This document shows positions 29,692-38,657 of a stretch of 64,000 nucleotides of DNA, in pieces (positions within the stretch are counted from its first letter, which is position 1; each line of letters starts with the position of its first letter). Under the pieces are notes generated by a model. The model did not search any database and had not been told where the DNA came from. It worked only from the letters and a program-made list of their open reading frames with translations. A program made the position numbers and the translations under genes. The DNA comes from Alteromonas_E sp965248545. Its GTDB lineage: Bacteria; Pseudomonadota; Gammaproteobacteria; Enterobacterales; Alteromonadaceae. Location of the stretch: NCBI GenBank assembly GCA_965248545.1, contig OZ252110.1:2790001-2854000 (forward strand). The letters are read 5' to 3'.

Positions 29692-29804
29692 CTAATCCAA
29701 GCGTCCTAAGCTGTTTGCTTGATTTGGAGTTTAATAGTAAAGCTTATACGTAAGATATACCTTTCAGTTTAATCTATATTCACAGACCTTCAACTACGGC
29801 AAGA

Positions 29805-29824
29805 TAACGCATGCAATTGCGTTA
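29805..29824 (-). terminator. Hairpin downstream of tRNA-Arg
   Basis: TAACGCA and TGCGTTA form a perfect seven-pair stem around a six-base loop, just past the tRNA 3' end. It lacks a long T tract, so it is a weak terminator or processing stop. Confidence 0.4.
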
Positions 29825-29831
29825 ATGGAAA

Positions 29832-29907
29832 TGGCGTCCCCACCGCGACTCGAACGCAGATCTAAAGCTTAGGAGGCTCTTGTTTTATCCAGTTAAACTA
29901 TGGGGAC
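29832..29907 (-). tRNA. tRNA-Arg(CCT)
   Basis: Minus strand folds as a full cloverleaf: acceptor GTCCCCA/TGGGGAC, D stem GTTT/AAAC, anticodon stem AGAGC/GCTTT with loop CTCCTAA (anticodon CCT, reads AGG), four-base variable loop, T arm CTGCG/CGCGG around TTCGAGT, discriminator G and encoded CCA. Length 76. No integrated element is attached to its 3' end. Confidence 0.95.
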
Positions 29908-29909
29908 GC

Positions 29910-29941
29910 AAAATCGACACGGCCTCGAACGCTACGCCGTG
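29910..29941 (-). terminator. Probable terminator of flgT
   Basis: On the minus strand CACGGC and GCCGTG (outer limits 29918 and 29941) pair around a 12-base loop, followed by TCGATTTT. Moderate strength. Confidence 0.4.
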
Positions 29942-29985
29942 CACTCCATAGCGATTATGGAATAACTCGGGGTAAAGCGGAAGGG

Positions 29986-31152
29986 TTACTGCTTAACAAC
30001 AAAATCGTTTGGTTGAATATCACCCAATAGCGAACCGTCAACTGATGTTACAGTTGCCGTATTGGCGTATACATCGCTAACGATAACCGCAGTCGGGTGC
30101 AGCACGTGTTGTCGGTAACCTTGTCCGAAAGAGTCAATGAGTTCTCGCGTTTGATAAACGGTCAAAGTATCTCCTCGCTTCACTTGTTGTTGTCCACCCA
30201 GATTAATTTGCAGTTGATTGTTTGCGATTTGTAAAACCCGACCGATGGCGCGTTTACAGCTCAGGGCCTCATCCACGTCTTGGACTATACGCTGAAGTGT
30301 GCTCTTAACGGCGAGTCCATAGGGCGTTTGCCAAAAATAATTAGAGTGCACATCGAGTTGCTCAAATCTACTCGCGTGCCAGGTTGCTTGGTTGCCGACT
30401 TTAAAATCCAATAACAAGGCCGAAGTCATACCGTCAAACAGGCGCACGCGGACCGCAAAATTTCGAACTGGAGTTGTATCTCGCCAAAATGCCAGACTGG
30501 CGTTTGGTCGATGCACACTGACATCTGTGGCCGTCACGCTTAACACATATTGAGCATCATGTTGTTGAGCTAAATGGTGTACTTGCTGCTGAACCATTGG
30601 GGCAGACCAATTAAACGTGTTGGGTACAACGGCTGTTATCATACTATGTGGCGCCATTAGTTCGAACATCTGCGGAAGCTGCTCAATCGCTGACTGACCA
30701 AGTGCAAATAAATTACCATCTTGAGTTTGCATCGGGGTCTCAAACGGCATATGTGCTGTAACAATGGTCTTTTTATAATCAGAGGCTGAGCATTTGGCTG
30801 TTTGTGGAAATACGTCTGCTCGAATTGAAACCGTAATGAAATCGTCATGATAGATTTCGTCTATCAATTCGATTCGATTAACCTCACCACTTGCCCTGAC
30901 TTCGAAGCGGTCGTCTTTGAGCAGCCCATTGGTCAGTTGTTGGACGCTAGTAACCGATGCACCGGCGAACAGCAGCGCTTGCTTGATGGCCTCTTGAGTG
31001 GCTTGCTGACGGGCCAATTGTTTGTCACCGTTGATAATTACTGCTTGTCCACTTGCTTGAAACCATGCGGCATCGACTTGCCCGATGATGCCTAAGCTAA
31101 GGCAAGCAATTACCCCGATCAATCCCACGTTTTTAAAACCAACGCTGCGCAT
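29986..31152 (-). CDS. flgT: Flagellar H-ring protein FlgT
   Basis: Periplasmic protein that, in Vibrio, builds the H ring around the LP ring and helps anchor the sodium-driven stator. It has a signal peptide ending at DAAWF, then the FlgT N-terminal domain (ASGQAVIINGDKQLARQQATQEAIKQALLFAG, here split at residue 45), a middle domain and a C-terminal domain with VKRGDTLTVYQT. Length 388 is typical. FlgT together with FlgP points to a polar, Vibrio/Alteromonadales-type flagellum. Divergent from flgP. Confidence 0.93.
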   Translation of the reverse strand: MRSVGFKNVGLIGVIACLSLGIIGQVDAAWFQASGQAVIINGDKQLARQQATQEAIKQALLFAGASVTSVQQLTNGLLKDDRFEVRASGEVNRIELIDEIYHDDFITVSIRADVFPQTAKCSASDYKKTIVTAHMPFETPMQTQDGNLFALGQSAIEQLPQMFELMAPHSMITAVVPNTFNWSAPMVQQQVHHLAQQHDAQYVLSVTATDVSVHRPNASLAFWRDTTPVRNFAVRVRLFDGMTSALLLDFKVGNQATWHASRFEQLDVHSNYFWQTPYGLAVKSTLQRIVQDVDEALSCKRAIGRVLQIANNQLQINLGGQQQVKRGDTLTVYQTRELIDSFGQGYRQHVLHPTAVIVSDVYANTATVTSVDGSLLGDIQPNDFVVKQ

Positions 31153-31307
31153 ATCTGGAACCTTTACCTTTCATATCGTAGAAGCTCTCACCTCCGTTTG
31201 GTTTACTCGGGCTGAGAGTCAAGCAATTGACTGTTTTACACAATCAAATCTTTGTGTGTGTTCAATTCAATAGGCGTGCCAAGAATTTGAATCTGAAGCC
31301 TGCTGGA

Positions 31308-31324
31308 TTGGCGTACTTTGTGCA
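31308..31324 (+). promoter_or_regulatory. Possible sigma54 promoter of flgP
   Basis: TTGGCGTACTTTGTGCA keeps the GG/GC core with ten bases between, but deviates from the TGGCAC and TTGC consensus at several bases. It lies 53 bases before the flgP start. Confidence 0.4.
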
Positions 31325-31376
31325 AGAAGAGCACACTAAATAACGCTGTACGCAGTTAGGTTCGATGAGGTGTTGC

Positions 31377-31853
31377 ATGAACAAAGTTAAACAAATAGTT
31401 AAAGGTACAATATTGGTTCTGCTGTTCAGCAATCTATGGGGTTGTGCGAACCTCGTCACTAAGCATGTCGAATGGGAAACTGTAGAGCCTCAACAATATC
31501 CGGTCCTAAGAGCTGTGGGGTATGCGCCAATCGATACACAGCAAGGCTCATCAGAGTCGGCAAGAATGCTAATGGCAATCAAAGCCTCTAAACTCGAGGC
31601 TTATCGAGAGTTGGCCGAGCAGGTTTACGGTCAACGTATAGATGGACAGCAATCGCTACAGAACCTCGTCATGGCCAACACCCAATTAGAATCATCGGTG
31701 CAAGGCGTGATACGGGGTGCCAGAGTAATTAAAAGTTATGCGGTGGGGGACAATACGTATGCGACAGAGATGGAATTAGATTTTCAAAAAGTGTACGACA
31801 TCTACCTGTCCACAGCGAAACCCAAACGCATCAAAGACGTTTCGTATTACTGA
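31377..31853 (+). CDS. flgP: Flagellar assembly lipoprotein FlgP
   Basis: Outer-membrane lipoprotein of the LPP20 family. In Vibrio and Campylobacter FlgP forms disk or ring structures outside the flagellar basal body and is needed for motility. The signal peptide ends in the lipobox LWGC, followed by an LPP20 domain (ARMLMAIKASKLEAYRELAEQVYG through the C-terminal MELDFQKVYD). I use the ATG at 31377 because GAGG lies six bases upstream; an ATG at 31365 would add four residues. The usual partner flgO is not adjacent here. Confidence 0.92.
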   Translation: MNKVKQIVKGTILVLLFSNLWGCANLVTKHVEWETVEPQQYPVLRAVGYAPIDTQQGSSESARMLMAIKASKLEAYRELAEQVYGQRIDGQQSLQNLVMANTQLESSVQGVIRGARVIKSYAVGDNTYATEMELDFQKVYDIYLSTAKPKRIKDVSYY

Positions 31854-31860
31854 TTATTTG

Positions 31861-32298
31861 CTAGGCGCTGACGCCCTTACCTAGACCACCGCCGCTGGGT
31901 TTTCCAGAGCGGTCATAGGTGAGCGATTCTTTGGCTCTCGTCTCGAGCAATAGGTGCCGTAAGTGCTCTAGTTTAAGCTGTCCTTGCTCTACCGCTTTTT
32001 GATTGACAGACGTTCTGAACTTACACTGCTCCAGCAATTCTTTAGCATCGTCAAAAAGTTGATTCGCTCTGTCACTGAGTTTTGTTTTTGCGGTTTCCGG
32101 ATCGCCTAATTGACCATATAGCGAAGCAATCAATTCGTCTTGAGACTGGATGTTTGCCAATGTTGTTTGCTTTTCATTGAGGAGATTCATCAGGCTTTCG
32201 GCGTCGCGAGAGCTGATTAGATGGAGCTCAGTTTCTAGAAGAAGCTGCAGTTGCTTGAGGTAGTGTATTTGCTTTTCAACAGCGTCTTCTAGGCTCAT
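31861..32298 (-). CDS. flgN: Flagellar export chaperone FlgN
   Basis: Cytoplasmic chaperone that escorts the hook-filament junction proteins FlgK and FlgL to the export gate. The protein is almost entirely helical (residues 1-125) with a FlgN-type core and a Gly-rich, positively charged tail. About 145 residues. It follows flgM on the minus strand by about 20 bases, in the standard flgA-flgM-flgN order. The start could be this ATG or a GTG six bases upstream. Confidence 0.88.
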   Translation of the reverse strand: MSLEDAVEKQIHYLKQLQLLLETELHLISSRDAESLMNLLNEKQTTLANIQSQDELIASLYGQLGDPETAKTKLSDRANQLFDDAKELLEQCKFRTSVNQKAVEQGQLKLEHLRHLLLETRAKESLTYDRSGKPSGGGLGKGVSA

Positions 32299-32319
32299 AG
32301 GCACTCGTATTTGTGGTCG

Positions 32320-32655
32320 TTACGATTTTATCCCGAATATTTGACTTTCCAATTTTGCGATTTTCGCAGCAAGTGCATCGGGATTGATCTTGTATTCTCC
32401 ATTTTGAATGGCTTTTTTGAGCCGATCAACTTTTTCTTGGTTGACGGGCGCTTCACTGCCTTTCTTTTGGACTTGGTTTAATTGTTGGGCAGACTGAGTC
32501 AAAGACACTGAGTCTTGACGCGGTGCTGCTTGTGCTGCCTGCTGTTGCACAGCCGCCTGAGCGGCATTCCCCTTGTTCTGGGCCTGCTGTTGATTGACTT
32601 TTTGGTTATCAACAGGAGCTTTGGGGAGCCCATTGTTAACGTTGTTAATAGCCAT
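32320..32655 (-). CDS. flgM: Anti-sigma-28 factor FlgM
   Basis: Binds and holds sigma28 (FliA) until the hook is finished and FlgM is exported, which ties late gene expression to assembly. The N-terminal half is Gln/Ala-rich and disordered, as expected for an exported protein. The C-terminal half (residues 70-108, with VDRLKKAIQNGEYKINPDALAAKI) is the sigma-binding region. Length 111. A near-consensus sigma28 promoter precedes it, so it would be part of its own feedback loop in addition to read-through from flgA. Confidence 0.95.
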   Translation of the reverse strand: MAINNVNNGLPKAPVDNQKVNQQQAQNKGNAAQAAVQQQAAQAAPRQDSVSLTQSAQQLNQVQKKGSEAPVNQEKVDRLKKAIQNGEYKINPDALAAKIAKLESQIFGIKS

Positions 32656-32690
32656 GTTAAAAATCCACTACCTAATTATCCTCACACACT

Positions 32691-32717
32691 TTATCGACCA
32701 CTCACACTAATACTTTA
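32691..32717 (-). promoter_or_regulatory. Sigma28 promoter of flgM-flgN
   Basis: On the minus strand TAAAGTAT, 11 bases, GTCGATAA: seven of eight bases match the -10 consensus GCCGATAA, with the canonical spacing. It lies about 35 bases before the flgM ATG. Confidence 0.85.
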
Positions 32718-32777
32718 ACTAATTTTGCAAAAAAAATCATGGTCGATTGCAACTGCATCAGTTCGCTTACAAAAACG

Positions 32778-33518
32778 TCAAATTCTGACTATTGCAGTCT
32801 CGACATCAGCAACTCTTGCCAACACGACCTTATCCGAACGACTGTTTCTGACTCGTATTGTGTCACCTATGTTGCCGTCTTGTTGCGCAATGCCTTTGGT
32901 GCTGATATGCAGCCCGTCAGAGACAGCGCTTAAGGTAATCAAATCGCCTTTGCATACATAGCAAATCATATTGGGCGTTATGGGTTGACCTGGGCGTACT
33001 CGATGCTTGATACGAGCGCCAACCAATTCGTCGACTGTTACGTATGTGCTGTTTCTTAACGACTGTACTTTAATATCGGCAGTGGTTAAGTTCTGTTGAG
33101 TCAAAAGCGAGTCTGGACTGACCATTTCCGCCGACACTACGACTTGTTGGTATTGGTCTACCTGTGCATTTACGAACAGATACCAAGCGCTATTTGGGCA
33201 GGTCACTTTGATTGTTTGATAACTTTGTGATTTTCTGTCCGTCGCAAAATCAAACTGATATCCAGTCGAACAAGTCGGAATCGATACACGCTTATCAATC
33301 GGGAAGACTTTTACTTTGGTAGAGCGATGCGGCGCAGCATCAGATTCAGTCTCTCGATTCACTTCGTTGAGCACGAAATCAGATACTAAACTCGCAACCA
33401 ACTGCCGCGGTTCAACCTTTGTATCGGTCGAATCAGCAGCAGATGCAGTCATCGAACTCAGCACTAGCAAACTAAAAACCAAACTGATAGGTTGAAGGAC
33501 AAAATTTTTCATGTTCAC
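32778..33518 (-). CDS. flgA: Flagellar P-ring assembly chaperone FlgA
   Basis: Periplasmic chaperone for FlgI polymerisation into the P ring. Signal peptide ends near SAADS. The C-terminal two thirds carry the SAF-type domain with TADIKVQSLRNSTY and VRPGQPITPNMICYVCKGDLI. A cysteine pair is visible in the C-terminal region. Length 246 (244 from the internal ATG at 33512). First gene of the flgA-flgM-flgN unit, with a sigma54-type site upstream. Confidence 0.94.
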   Translation of the reverse strand: MNMKNFVLQPISLVFSLLVLSSMTASAADSTDTKVEPRQLVASLVSDFVLNEVNRETESDAAPHRSTKVKVFPIDKRVSIPTCSTGYQFDFATDRKSQSYQTIKVTCPNSAWYLFVNAQVDQYQQVVVSAEMVSPDSLLTQQNLTTADIKVQSLRNSTYVTVDELVGARIKHRVRPGQPITPNMICYVCKGDLITLSAVSDGLHISTKGIAQQDGNIGDTIRVRNSRSDKVVLARVADVETAIVRI

Positions 33519-33635
33519 TGTCTCGCATTTTGACTATGATTAAGTGAGTGACGGTGTAAATGCGCGATAAATGCGTCAAATTACAGGCACATTAGTTAAC
33601 CATTTGGCGTTTCTGACGATATTAATGGTGACAAC

Positions 33636-33652
33636 GCAACGATCGTGCCGAA
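33636..33652 (-). promoter_or_regulatory. Probable sigma54 promoter of flgA
   Basis: Minus strand reads TTCGGCACGATCGTTGC, with GG and GC ten bases apart and GCACG and TTGC matching consensus. One deviation (C for T before GG). It lies about 120 bases from the flgA start. Confidence 0.65.
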
Positions 33653-33672
33653 ATGAATAGAAGGGGTTATGT

Positions 33673-34593
33673 ATGTCGGGAATACTGGATTCGGTTAATC
33701 AACGCACACAACTGGTAGGGCAAAACCGACTAGAACTATTGTTATTCCGGCTCAATGGTCGCCAGCGTTTCGGTATAAACGTGTTTAAAGTGCGAGAGGT
33801 CCTACAGTGCCCACCGCTTACCTCAATGCCAAAACTCAACCACTTAGTTAGGGGCGTTGCGCACATACGCGGACAAACCATTTCTGTCATTGATTTGAGC
33901 ATGGCTACTGGTGGCAAGCGAATCGAGGACTTGAGTACCGCGTTTATCATCATTGCCGAGTACAACCGTTCAGTACAAGGTTTTTTGGTTGGTTCAGTAG
34001 AGCGCATCATTAATACCAATTGGGATGCCATCATGCCTCCGCCCCAAGGCACGGGGAGAGCCAGTTACCTAACGGCAGTTACTGAGGTTGAAAACGAGCT
34101 GATTGAGATCCTCGACGTAGAGAAAATCTTAAATGAGATATCACCACTGAATACTGATGTGAGTGATGAAGTGGCCGGCGATATTAATGTGTCGGATAGC
34201 GAAGGAAAAATCATTTTTATCGCTGACGATTCTTCTGTTGCGCGTAATCAGGTGAAAAAGGCATTGACCGCACTGGGGCTCGAGATTGAGATGGCCAAAA
34301 ATGGTTTAGAAGCGTTGAACCGGTTGAAAGAAATTGCCGCTGAAACAGGTGATGTCACTGACAAGGTTGGGGTTTTAGTATCAGACATTGAAATGCCTGA
34401 GATGGATGGCTACACATTAACAGCAGAAATAAAGAACACCCCTGAACTGCAAAACCTCAATGTAGTGTTACACACATCATTAAGTGGTGTCTTCAATCAG
34501 GCGATGGTGCAAAAAGTTGGTGCGGATGACTTCATCGCTAAATTCCATCCGGATGAACTTGCGATGGCCGTACAAAAGTGGTTACAAGACTAA
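33673..34593 (+). CDS. cheV: Chemotaxis coupling protein CheV
   Basis: Adaptor that joins chemoreceptors to the CheA kinase and can be phosphorylated. The N-terminal CheW domain (residues 15-160) is followed by a receiver domain (about 175-300) with FIADDSSVARNQV at its start and the phosphoacceptor Asp in VLVSDIEMPEMDG. Length 306 is normal. cheV-cheR placed just upstream of flgB is the arrangement of Vibrio, Shewanella and relatives. No clear sigma54 or sigma28 motif precedes it. Confidence 0.96.
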   Translation: MSGILDSVNQRTQLVGQNRLELLLFRLNGRQRFGINVFKVREVLQCPPLTSMPKLNHLVRGVAHIRGQTISVIDLSMATGGKRIEDLSTAFIIIAEYNRSVQGFLVGSVERIINTNWDAIMPPPQGTGRASYLTAVTEVENELIEILDVEKILNEISPLNTDVSDEVAGDINVSDSEGKIIFIADDSSVARNQVKKALTALGLEIEMAKNGLEALNRLKEIAAETGDVTDKVGVLVSDIEMPEMDGYTLTAEIKNTPELQNLNVVLHTSLSGVFNQAMVQKVGADDFIAKFHPDELAMAVQKWLQD

Positions 34594-34608
34594 AGGATTC
34601 TGAACAGC

Positions 34609-35442
34609 TTGAATTCTCGTGATGTGTCACCGCAGCACTATGCTTCGTTTTGTACTTTTTTAGAACGCGAGACAGGCATTGTTCTGGGGCCCTCGAAGCA
34701 ATACTTGGTGCGCAGCCGCTTGGTAGGTTTGCTACATGAGTACCCAGAGCTTTCCATTGATAGTCTTGTCGACAAAGCGGTATCAGGCAGAGACCGCAAG
34801 CTTCAGCAACAAGTCGTCGATGCAATGACGACCAACGAAACCTTGTGGTTCAGAGACAACTATCCATTCACATTACTGTCGAATGAGATAATCCCTGCAT
34901 TGCCCAAACTCAACCGTAAACTGCGAATTTGGAGTGCCGCTTGTTCAACCGGCCAGGAGGCATACTCGATTGCAATGACGCTGTTTGAACTGCAAGAAAA
35001 GCAGCCGCAATTGCTGAAGTTTGGATTTGAGATCATCGGTACCGATATTTCCGAACGTGTCTTGCAACAGGCGACAGATGGCCATTACGATGCAATGGCT
35101 GTTGTTCGCGGGTTATCCGAGCCTCTGCAGCGCAAATACTTCGAGCGTCGTCCTGACGGCACGCTTGTCGCAAACGGTGCATTGAAACGCGTGACGCAGT
35201 TTCGCAAACTGAATTTAATCAGCCCATACTCGGCACTCGGCAAATTCGATGTTGTGTTCTGTCGCAATGTTTTGATCTATTTTTCGGCAGATAACAAAAA
35301 ACTCATCCTGCAACAAATTGCCGCTTCGCTGAATGCTGATGGCAGTTTGCTACTTGGCGCTTCAGAATCTGTGGCTGCTGTGGCCGATCTGTTCCAAATG
35401 GTCAAAGCCGCCAATGGCCTGTATTACAAGAAGAAGCCTTAA
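34609..35442 (+). CDS. cheR: Chemoreceptor methyltransferase CheR
   Basis: Methylates glutamates of chemoreceptors using S-adenosylmethionine for adaptation. It has the N-terminal CheR helical domain (to about residue 75), TTNETLWFRD, and the SAM-binding motif IWSAACSTGQEAYSIAM. FDVVFCRNVLIYF is the later conserved block. Length 277. The start is a TTG at 34609, AAGGA lying 11 bases upstream; a GTG at 34624 is possible. It follows cheV by 15 bases. Confidence 0.95.
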   Translation: MNSRDVSPQHYASFCTFLERETGIVLGPSKQYLVRSRLVGLLHEYPELSIDSLVDKAVSGRDRKLQQQVVDAMTTNETLWFRDNYPFTLLSNEIIPALPKLNRKLRIWSAACSTGQEAYSIAMTLFELQEKQPQLLKFGFEIIGTDISERVLQQATDGHYDAMAVVRGLSEPLQRKYFERRPDGTLVANGALKRVTQFRKLNLISPYSALGKFDVVFCRNVLIYFSADNKKLILQQIAASLNADGSLLLGASESVAAVADLFQMVKAANGLYYKKKP

Positions 35443-35486
35443 ACCTACCCAATAATTTCGTCGATATTTTCCCGGAAATTTATTTT

Positions 35487-35503
35487 TTGGCACACCCTTT
35501 GCT
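35487..35503 (+). promoter_or_regulatory. Sigma54 promoter of flgB
   Basis: TTGGCACACCCTTTGCT matches the sigma54 consensus TGGCAC-N5-TTGC perfectly. It lies about 30 bases before the flgB ATG, so FlrC/FleQ-type activation of the rod-hook operon is expected. Confidence 0.92.
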
Positions 35504-35532
35504 GAATTCCGAACAAACGTAAGGAGTGTGCA

Positions 35533-35937
35533 ATGGCAATTAATCTCGACCGACTCGTCGGCTTTCATCACAACGCACTGAAAATTCGCACTGAGCAGAT
35601 GGAAGTGATTTCCGGTAATTTGGCAAACGCAAATACACCCGGCTACAAAGCGAAGGCGATTGATTTCCAACAAGCGATGACAACCGCAAAGAACGATCAG
35701 GCTCATCGAATGGCACGCACCCACGAAAAGCACTTTGAAGGCAAGATGGAACCCCAGTGGGACTTAAAGTTTAGGGTACCCACTCAACCCGATACCGGTG
35801 ATGGCAATACCGTTGATATTCAGCAAGAACGGAATGCATTCCTTGATACTGGTATGCGGTACCAGGCCACAGCTGAGTTGCTCAGCGGTAAGATCAAAGG
35901 CATGAAGAAAGCATTAAGTTCAGGAGGGCAGGGCTAA
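35533..35937 (+). CDS. flgB: Flagellar proximal rod protein FlgB
   Basis: Rod protein at the base of the axial structure, exported by the flagellar type III system. The rod/hook signature ISGNLANANTPGYKA is at about residues 28-43. Length 134 matches the family. First gene of the rod-hook operon behind a consensus sigma54 promoter and a strong AAGGAG ribosome site. It ends one base before flgC begins (TAATGG overlap). Confidence 0.97.
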   Translation: MAINLDRLVGFHHNALKIRTEQMEVISGNLANANTPGYKAKAIDFQQAMTTAKNDQAHRMARTHEKHFEGKMEPQWDLKFRVPTQPDTGDGNTVDIQQERNAFLDTGMRYQATAELLSGKIKGMKKALSSGGQG

Positions 35938-36362
35938 TGGCAACTTTATTTAGAGTGATGGATATTGCTTCTACCGGCATGTCGGCAGAAAACGTTCGCT
36001 TAAATACTACTGCGAGTAATATCGCGAACGCCAATAGTGTCAGTAGTAGTTATGAAGATACTTACAAAGCTCGTCATCCTGTTTTTGCCGCGGAATTGCA
36101 AAGGGCAACCCAAGAGCAAGGTGCAGGTACGAAAGTGAATGTACTGGGCGTTGTAGAAAGCCAAAAACCCCTTCAGGTGGAGTACGCACCAGGCAACCCC
36201 TTAGCGGATGAAAATGGCTACATCTACAAGCCGAACGTCAACGTGGTTGAAGAAATGGCCAATATGTTGTCGGCGTCAAAGGGTTATGAGACGAATGTGC
36301 AAGTGGCCGATACCACTAAGCGGTTGTTTAGACGGGTATTGATGATTGGACAAGGCCGATAG
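35937..36362 (+). CDS. flgC: Flagellar rod protein FlgC
   Basis: Proximal rod component. It has N-terminal FlgBC-type motif (TTASNIANANSVSSS) and C-terminal VNVVEEMANMLSASKGYETN, the pair of helices that pack in the rod. Length 141 is typical. Its start overlaps the flgB stop, so production is coupled. Confidence 0.97.
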   Translation: MATLFRVMDIASTGMSAENVRLNTTASNIANANSVSSSYEDTYKARHPVFAAELQRATQEQGAGTKVNVLGVVESQKPLQVEYAPGNPLADENGYIYKPNVNVVEEMANMLSASKGYETNVQVADTTKRLFRRVLMIGQGR

Positions 36363-36396
36363 GCGTGAGACAGATTTTTAGCAGAGGGCAAGTATC

Positions 36397-37083
36397 GTGG
36401 ATACGGTAAGAAACACAGGTTTAAACACAAACTTGTATTGGCAGGAAGAGCAAGTTCCCGTTTCGGATGGCAGTGAACAGTCATTGAAGCAAGAGGATTT
36501 CTTCGCTCTGCTAACCGAGCAGTTGTCAAATCAAGACCCGACTAAACCAGTAGATAATGATCAGTTGGTGGCTCAGATGACCGCATTTACAACGGCTGAT
36601 GGCGTCAACAAACTCAACGAGCAGTTTGAATCATTTTCAAACTCGATGACATCGAATCAGGCGTTACAGGCGTCCAGTTTGATTGGGCAAGATGTGTTGA
36701 TTGCTGACAACAAGGGCTATGTTTCTAATGCAGGGGAGGGATTCTCCGGTGTTGTTGTCAATGAACAAACTGCACAAAACGTCGAAATCACAATCACCAA
36801 TAATTTTGGTGAAGTCATTAAAGTTATTGATGCCGGTACCCAAGGGCCGGGGAATATCGAGTTTAATTGGGATGGTACAGATGCTCGCGGCAATGTTATG
36901 CCGCCCGGTGAGTACAACGTCAGCGCTCAAGGCGAAGTCTTGGGTGAAGGTGTAGCCATCCCAACCGCAATCAATCGTCACGTTGCCAGTGTGAGTTTGG
37001 CAGGTAGTAATCAAGGGGTAATTTTGAACCTCGATGGCGATATCAGTATTCGTTTAGATGATGTCATTCAGATTGGCAGCTAA
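36397..37083 (+). CDS. flgD: Hook cap protein FlgD
   Basis: Scaffold that caps the growing hook and is discarded later. The N-terminal FlgD motif EDFFALLTEQLSNQDPTKPV leads into MTAFTTADGVNKL. Then follow a tudor-like and an Fn3-like domain (GPGNIEFNWDGTDARGN). Length 228. The start is a GTG at 36397. It lies 12 bases upstream of flgE. Confidence 0.96.
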   Translation: MDTVRNTGLNTNLYWQEEQVPVSDGSEQSLKQEDFFALLTEQLSNQDPTKPVDNDQLVAQMTAFTTADGVNKLNEQFESFSNSMTSNQALQASSLIGQDVLIADNKGYVSNAGEGFSGVVVNEQTAQNVEITITNNFGEVIKVIDAGTQGPGNIEFNWDGTDARGNVMPPGEYNVSAQGEVLGEGVAIPTAINRHVASVSLAGSNQGVILNLDGDISIRLDDVIQIGS

Positions 37084-37095
37084 CAGGAGAGAAGT

Positions 37096-38484
37096 ATGTC
37101 TTTTAACATAGCATTGAGCGGTGTAGCCGCAGCCCAGCGGGATCTTGATGTTACCGCCAACAATATCGCTAACGTCAATACCGTCGGTTTTAAAGAATCT
37201 CGCGCGGAATTTGGCGATGTTTATGCCGCCTCTCTACTTTCTGGAGGACGCACCAAGGTTGGTGACGGTGTTTTGACACAAGAGGTCGCTCAGCAGTTCT
37301 CGCAGGGTAGTTTACAATTCACCAACACCGCACTTGACCTGGCGATTACCGGAAACGGTTTTTTTGCCACGGTCCCAGAAATTGACTCAAGGGACTTCTC
37401 TTTCACACGGGCTGGTCAATTTAAGTTGAATTCCGATAACTTCGTGGTTAACGCAAATGGCGACAATCTCGTCGGATTTCCAGTTAACTCTGATGGTACA
37501 TCAGCGTCAGTTGCATTGAGCACAACCGTGCCGGTGCGGATCCCGGACTCTTCAGGTTCTCCACAACAAACATCAGAAGTTGATCTAAGGTTTAACTTAC
37601 CAGCCGGTGATCCTGCGCTAGATCCACTCAACTTTGACCCATCTGATCCGTTGACGTATAACGCCGCCACCTCAGTAACCATATACGATTCACTGGGCGA
37701 TAGTCATGTTATGACGTATTACTTTATAAAAGATCAGGGAGCAGGCTCAAATGAATGGTTGATGGTCACAGCGGTTGATGACGTGTTAGTCAACCAAAGT
37801 GATACCAATGGTGTAGAAGTGTTACCAGGAGCCGCGGCAAACGTTGCTGGTAATGGTGCTAATGCTGTGTCAGCGTCTAGACTCACATTTACGGCGGGCG
37901 GTGAGTTCTTGGGCATCTTTGGCGCAGATAACTTGGCGCCAACATCTCCGCAGGCCAACAAGCTGTTGACTGCTGAGCTTGGCGGAACCATTTTAGCAAA
38001 TGGTTCGGATACGACTCAGCGTATTTCAATTGATTTAAATTTCACTGCAGGTGGTCAAACACCAGAAGAGCCGACTCAGTTTGCATCTGCGTTTGAAGTA
38101 ACATCATTGGAACAGAATGGTTTGCCTGTTGGTCGATTGACTGGTATCGATATTGGTCCTGATGGCTTAGTGAGAGCAACATTCTCTAACGGTACCTCTG
38201 AGCCCATCGTACGTGTAGCCCTAGTGCGCTTCTCAAATGAACAGGGTTTGACTCAGCAGAGTAATACGCAATGGAAGGAAAGTATTTTGTCTGGTGAAGC
38301 TTTGGCCGGTGAAGCGACCACAGGAACATTTGGTGATATTAATTCTTCTGCATTGGAGCAGGCAAACGTGAACCTGACCACTGAATTGATTGACCTGATT
38401 ATCGCGCAGCGGAACTTCCAGGCGAACTCAAGAGCGTTGGAAGTCAACAACCAGTTGAATCAGACCATCCTGAATATTCGTTAA
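37096..38484 (+). CDS. flgE: Flagellar hook protein FlgE
   Basis: Polymerises into the universal joint of the flagellum. The N-terminal rod/hook signature (LDVTANNIANVNTVGFKES) and C-terminal helix (NVNLTTELIDLIIAQRNFQANSRAL, cut here) are both present, with variable surface domains between. Length 462 is somewhat longer than E. coli FlgE (402), because of larger outer domains. AGGAGAG precedes the ATG. A strong terminator follows, separating it from flgF. Confidence 0.97.
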   Translation: MSFNIALSGVAAAQRDLDVTANNIANVNTVGFKESRAEFGDVYAASLLSGGRTKVGDGVLTQEVAQQFSQGSLQFTNTALDLAITGNGFFATVPEIDSRDFSFTRAGQFKLNSDNFVVNANGDNLVGFPVNSDGTSASVALSTTVPVRIPDSSGSPQQTSEVDLRFNLPAGDPALDPLNFDPSDPLTYNAATSVTIYDSLGDSHVMTYYFIKDQGAGSNEWLMVTAVDDVLVNQSDTNGVEVLPGAAANVAGNGANAVSASRLTFTAGGEFLGIFGADNLAPTSPQANKLLTAELGGTILANGSDTTQRISIDLNFTAGGQTPEEPTQFASAFEVTSLEQNGLPVGRLTGIDIGPDGLVRATFSNGTSEPIVRVALVRFSNEQGLTQQSNTQWKESILSGEALAGEATTGTFGDINSSALEQANVNLTTELIDLIIAQRNFQANSRALEVNNQLNQTILNIR

Positions 38485-38496
38485 TCTCAACGAATG

Positions 38497-38529
38497 AAAA
38501 ATGGGCCATCAGCAATGGCCCATTTTTTT
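38497..38529 (+). terminator. Intrinsic terminator after flgE
   Basis: ATGGGCCA (38497-38508 region, with flanking A's) pairs with TGGCCCAT (38516-38523), followed by seven T's. The flanking A and T runs make it partly bidirectional. Confidence 0.92.
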
Positions 38530-38602
38530 GTAACATGCTCCTCCTCATCTCTCCGACCATCGACCATTGACCTTCGCAAATATTTTAAGACTGAGTTAAC
38601 TA

Positions 38603-38619
38603 TTGGCATTAGCCTTGCA
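38603..38619 (+). promoter_or_regulatory. Sigma54 promoter of flgF
   Basis: TTGGCATTAGCCTTGCA, a near-perfect sigma54 site (TGGCAT, five bases, TTGCA), 39 bases before the flgF ATG. Together with the terminator after flgE it divides the hook genes into two transcription units. Confidence 0.9.
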
Positions 38620-38657
38620 GCACCTACGGTTAAGGTAAATAACGTCAAGAGTTTGGC

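Noticed and set aside
29832..29907. tRNA-Arg as insertion point of a genomic island
   Set aside because: No integrase, no repeat of the tRNA 3' end nearby, and flanking genes look native.
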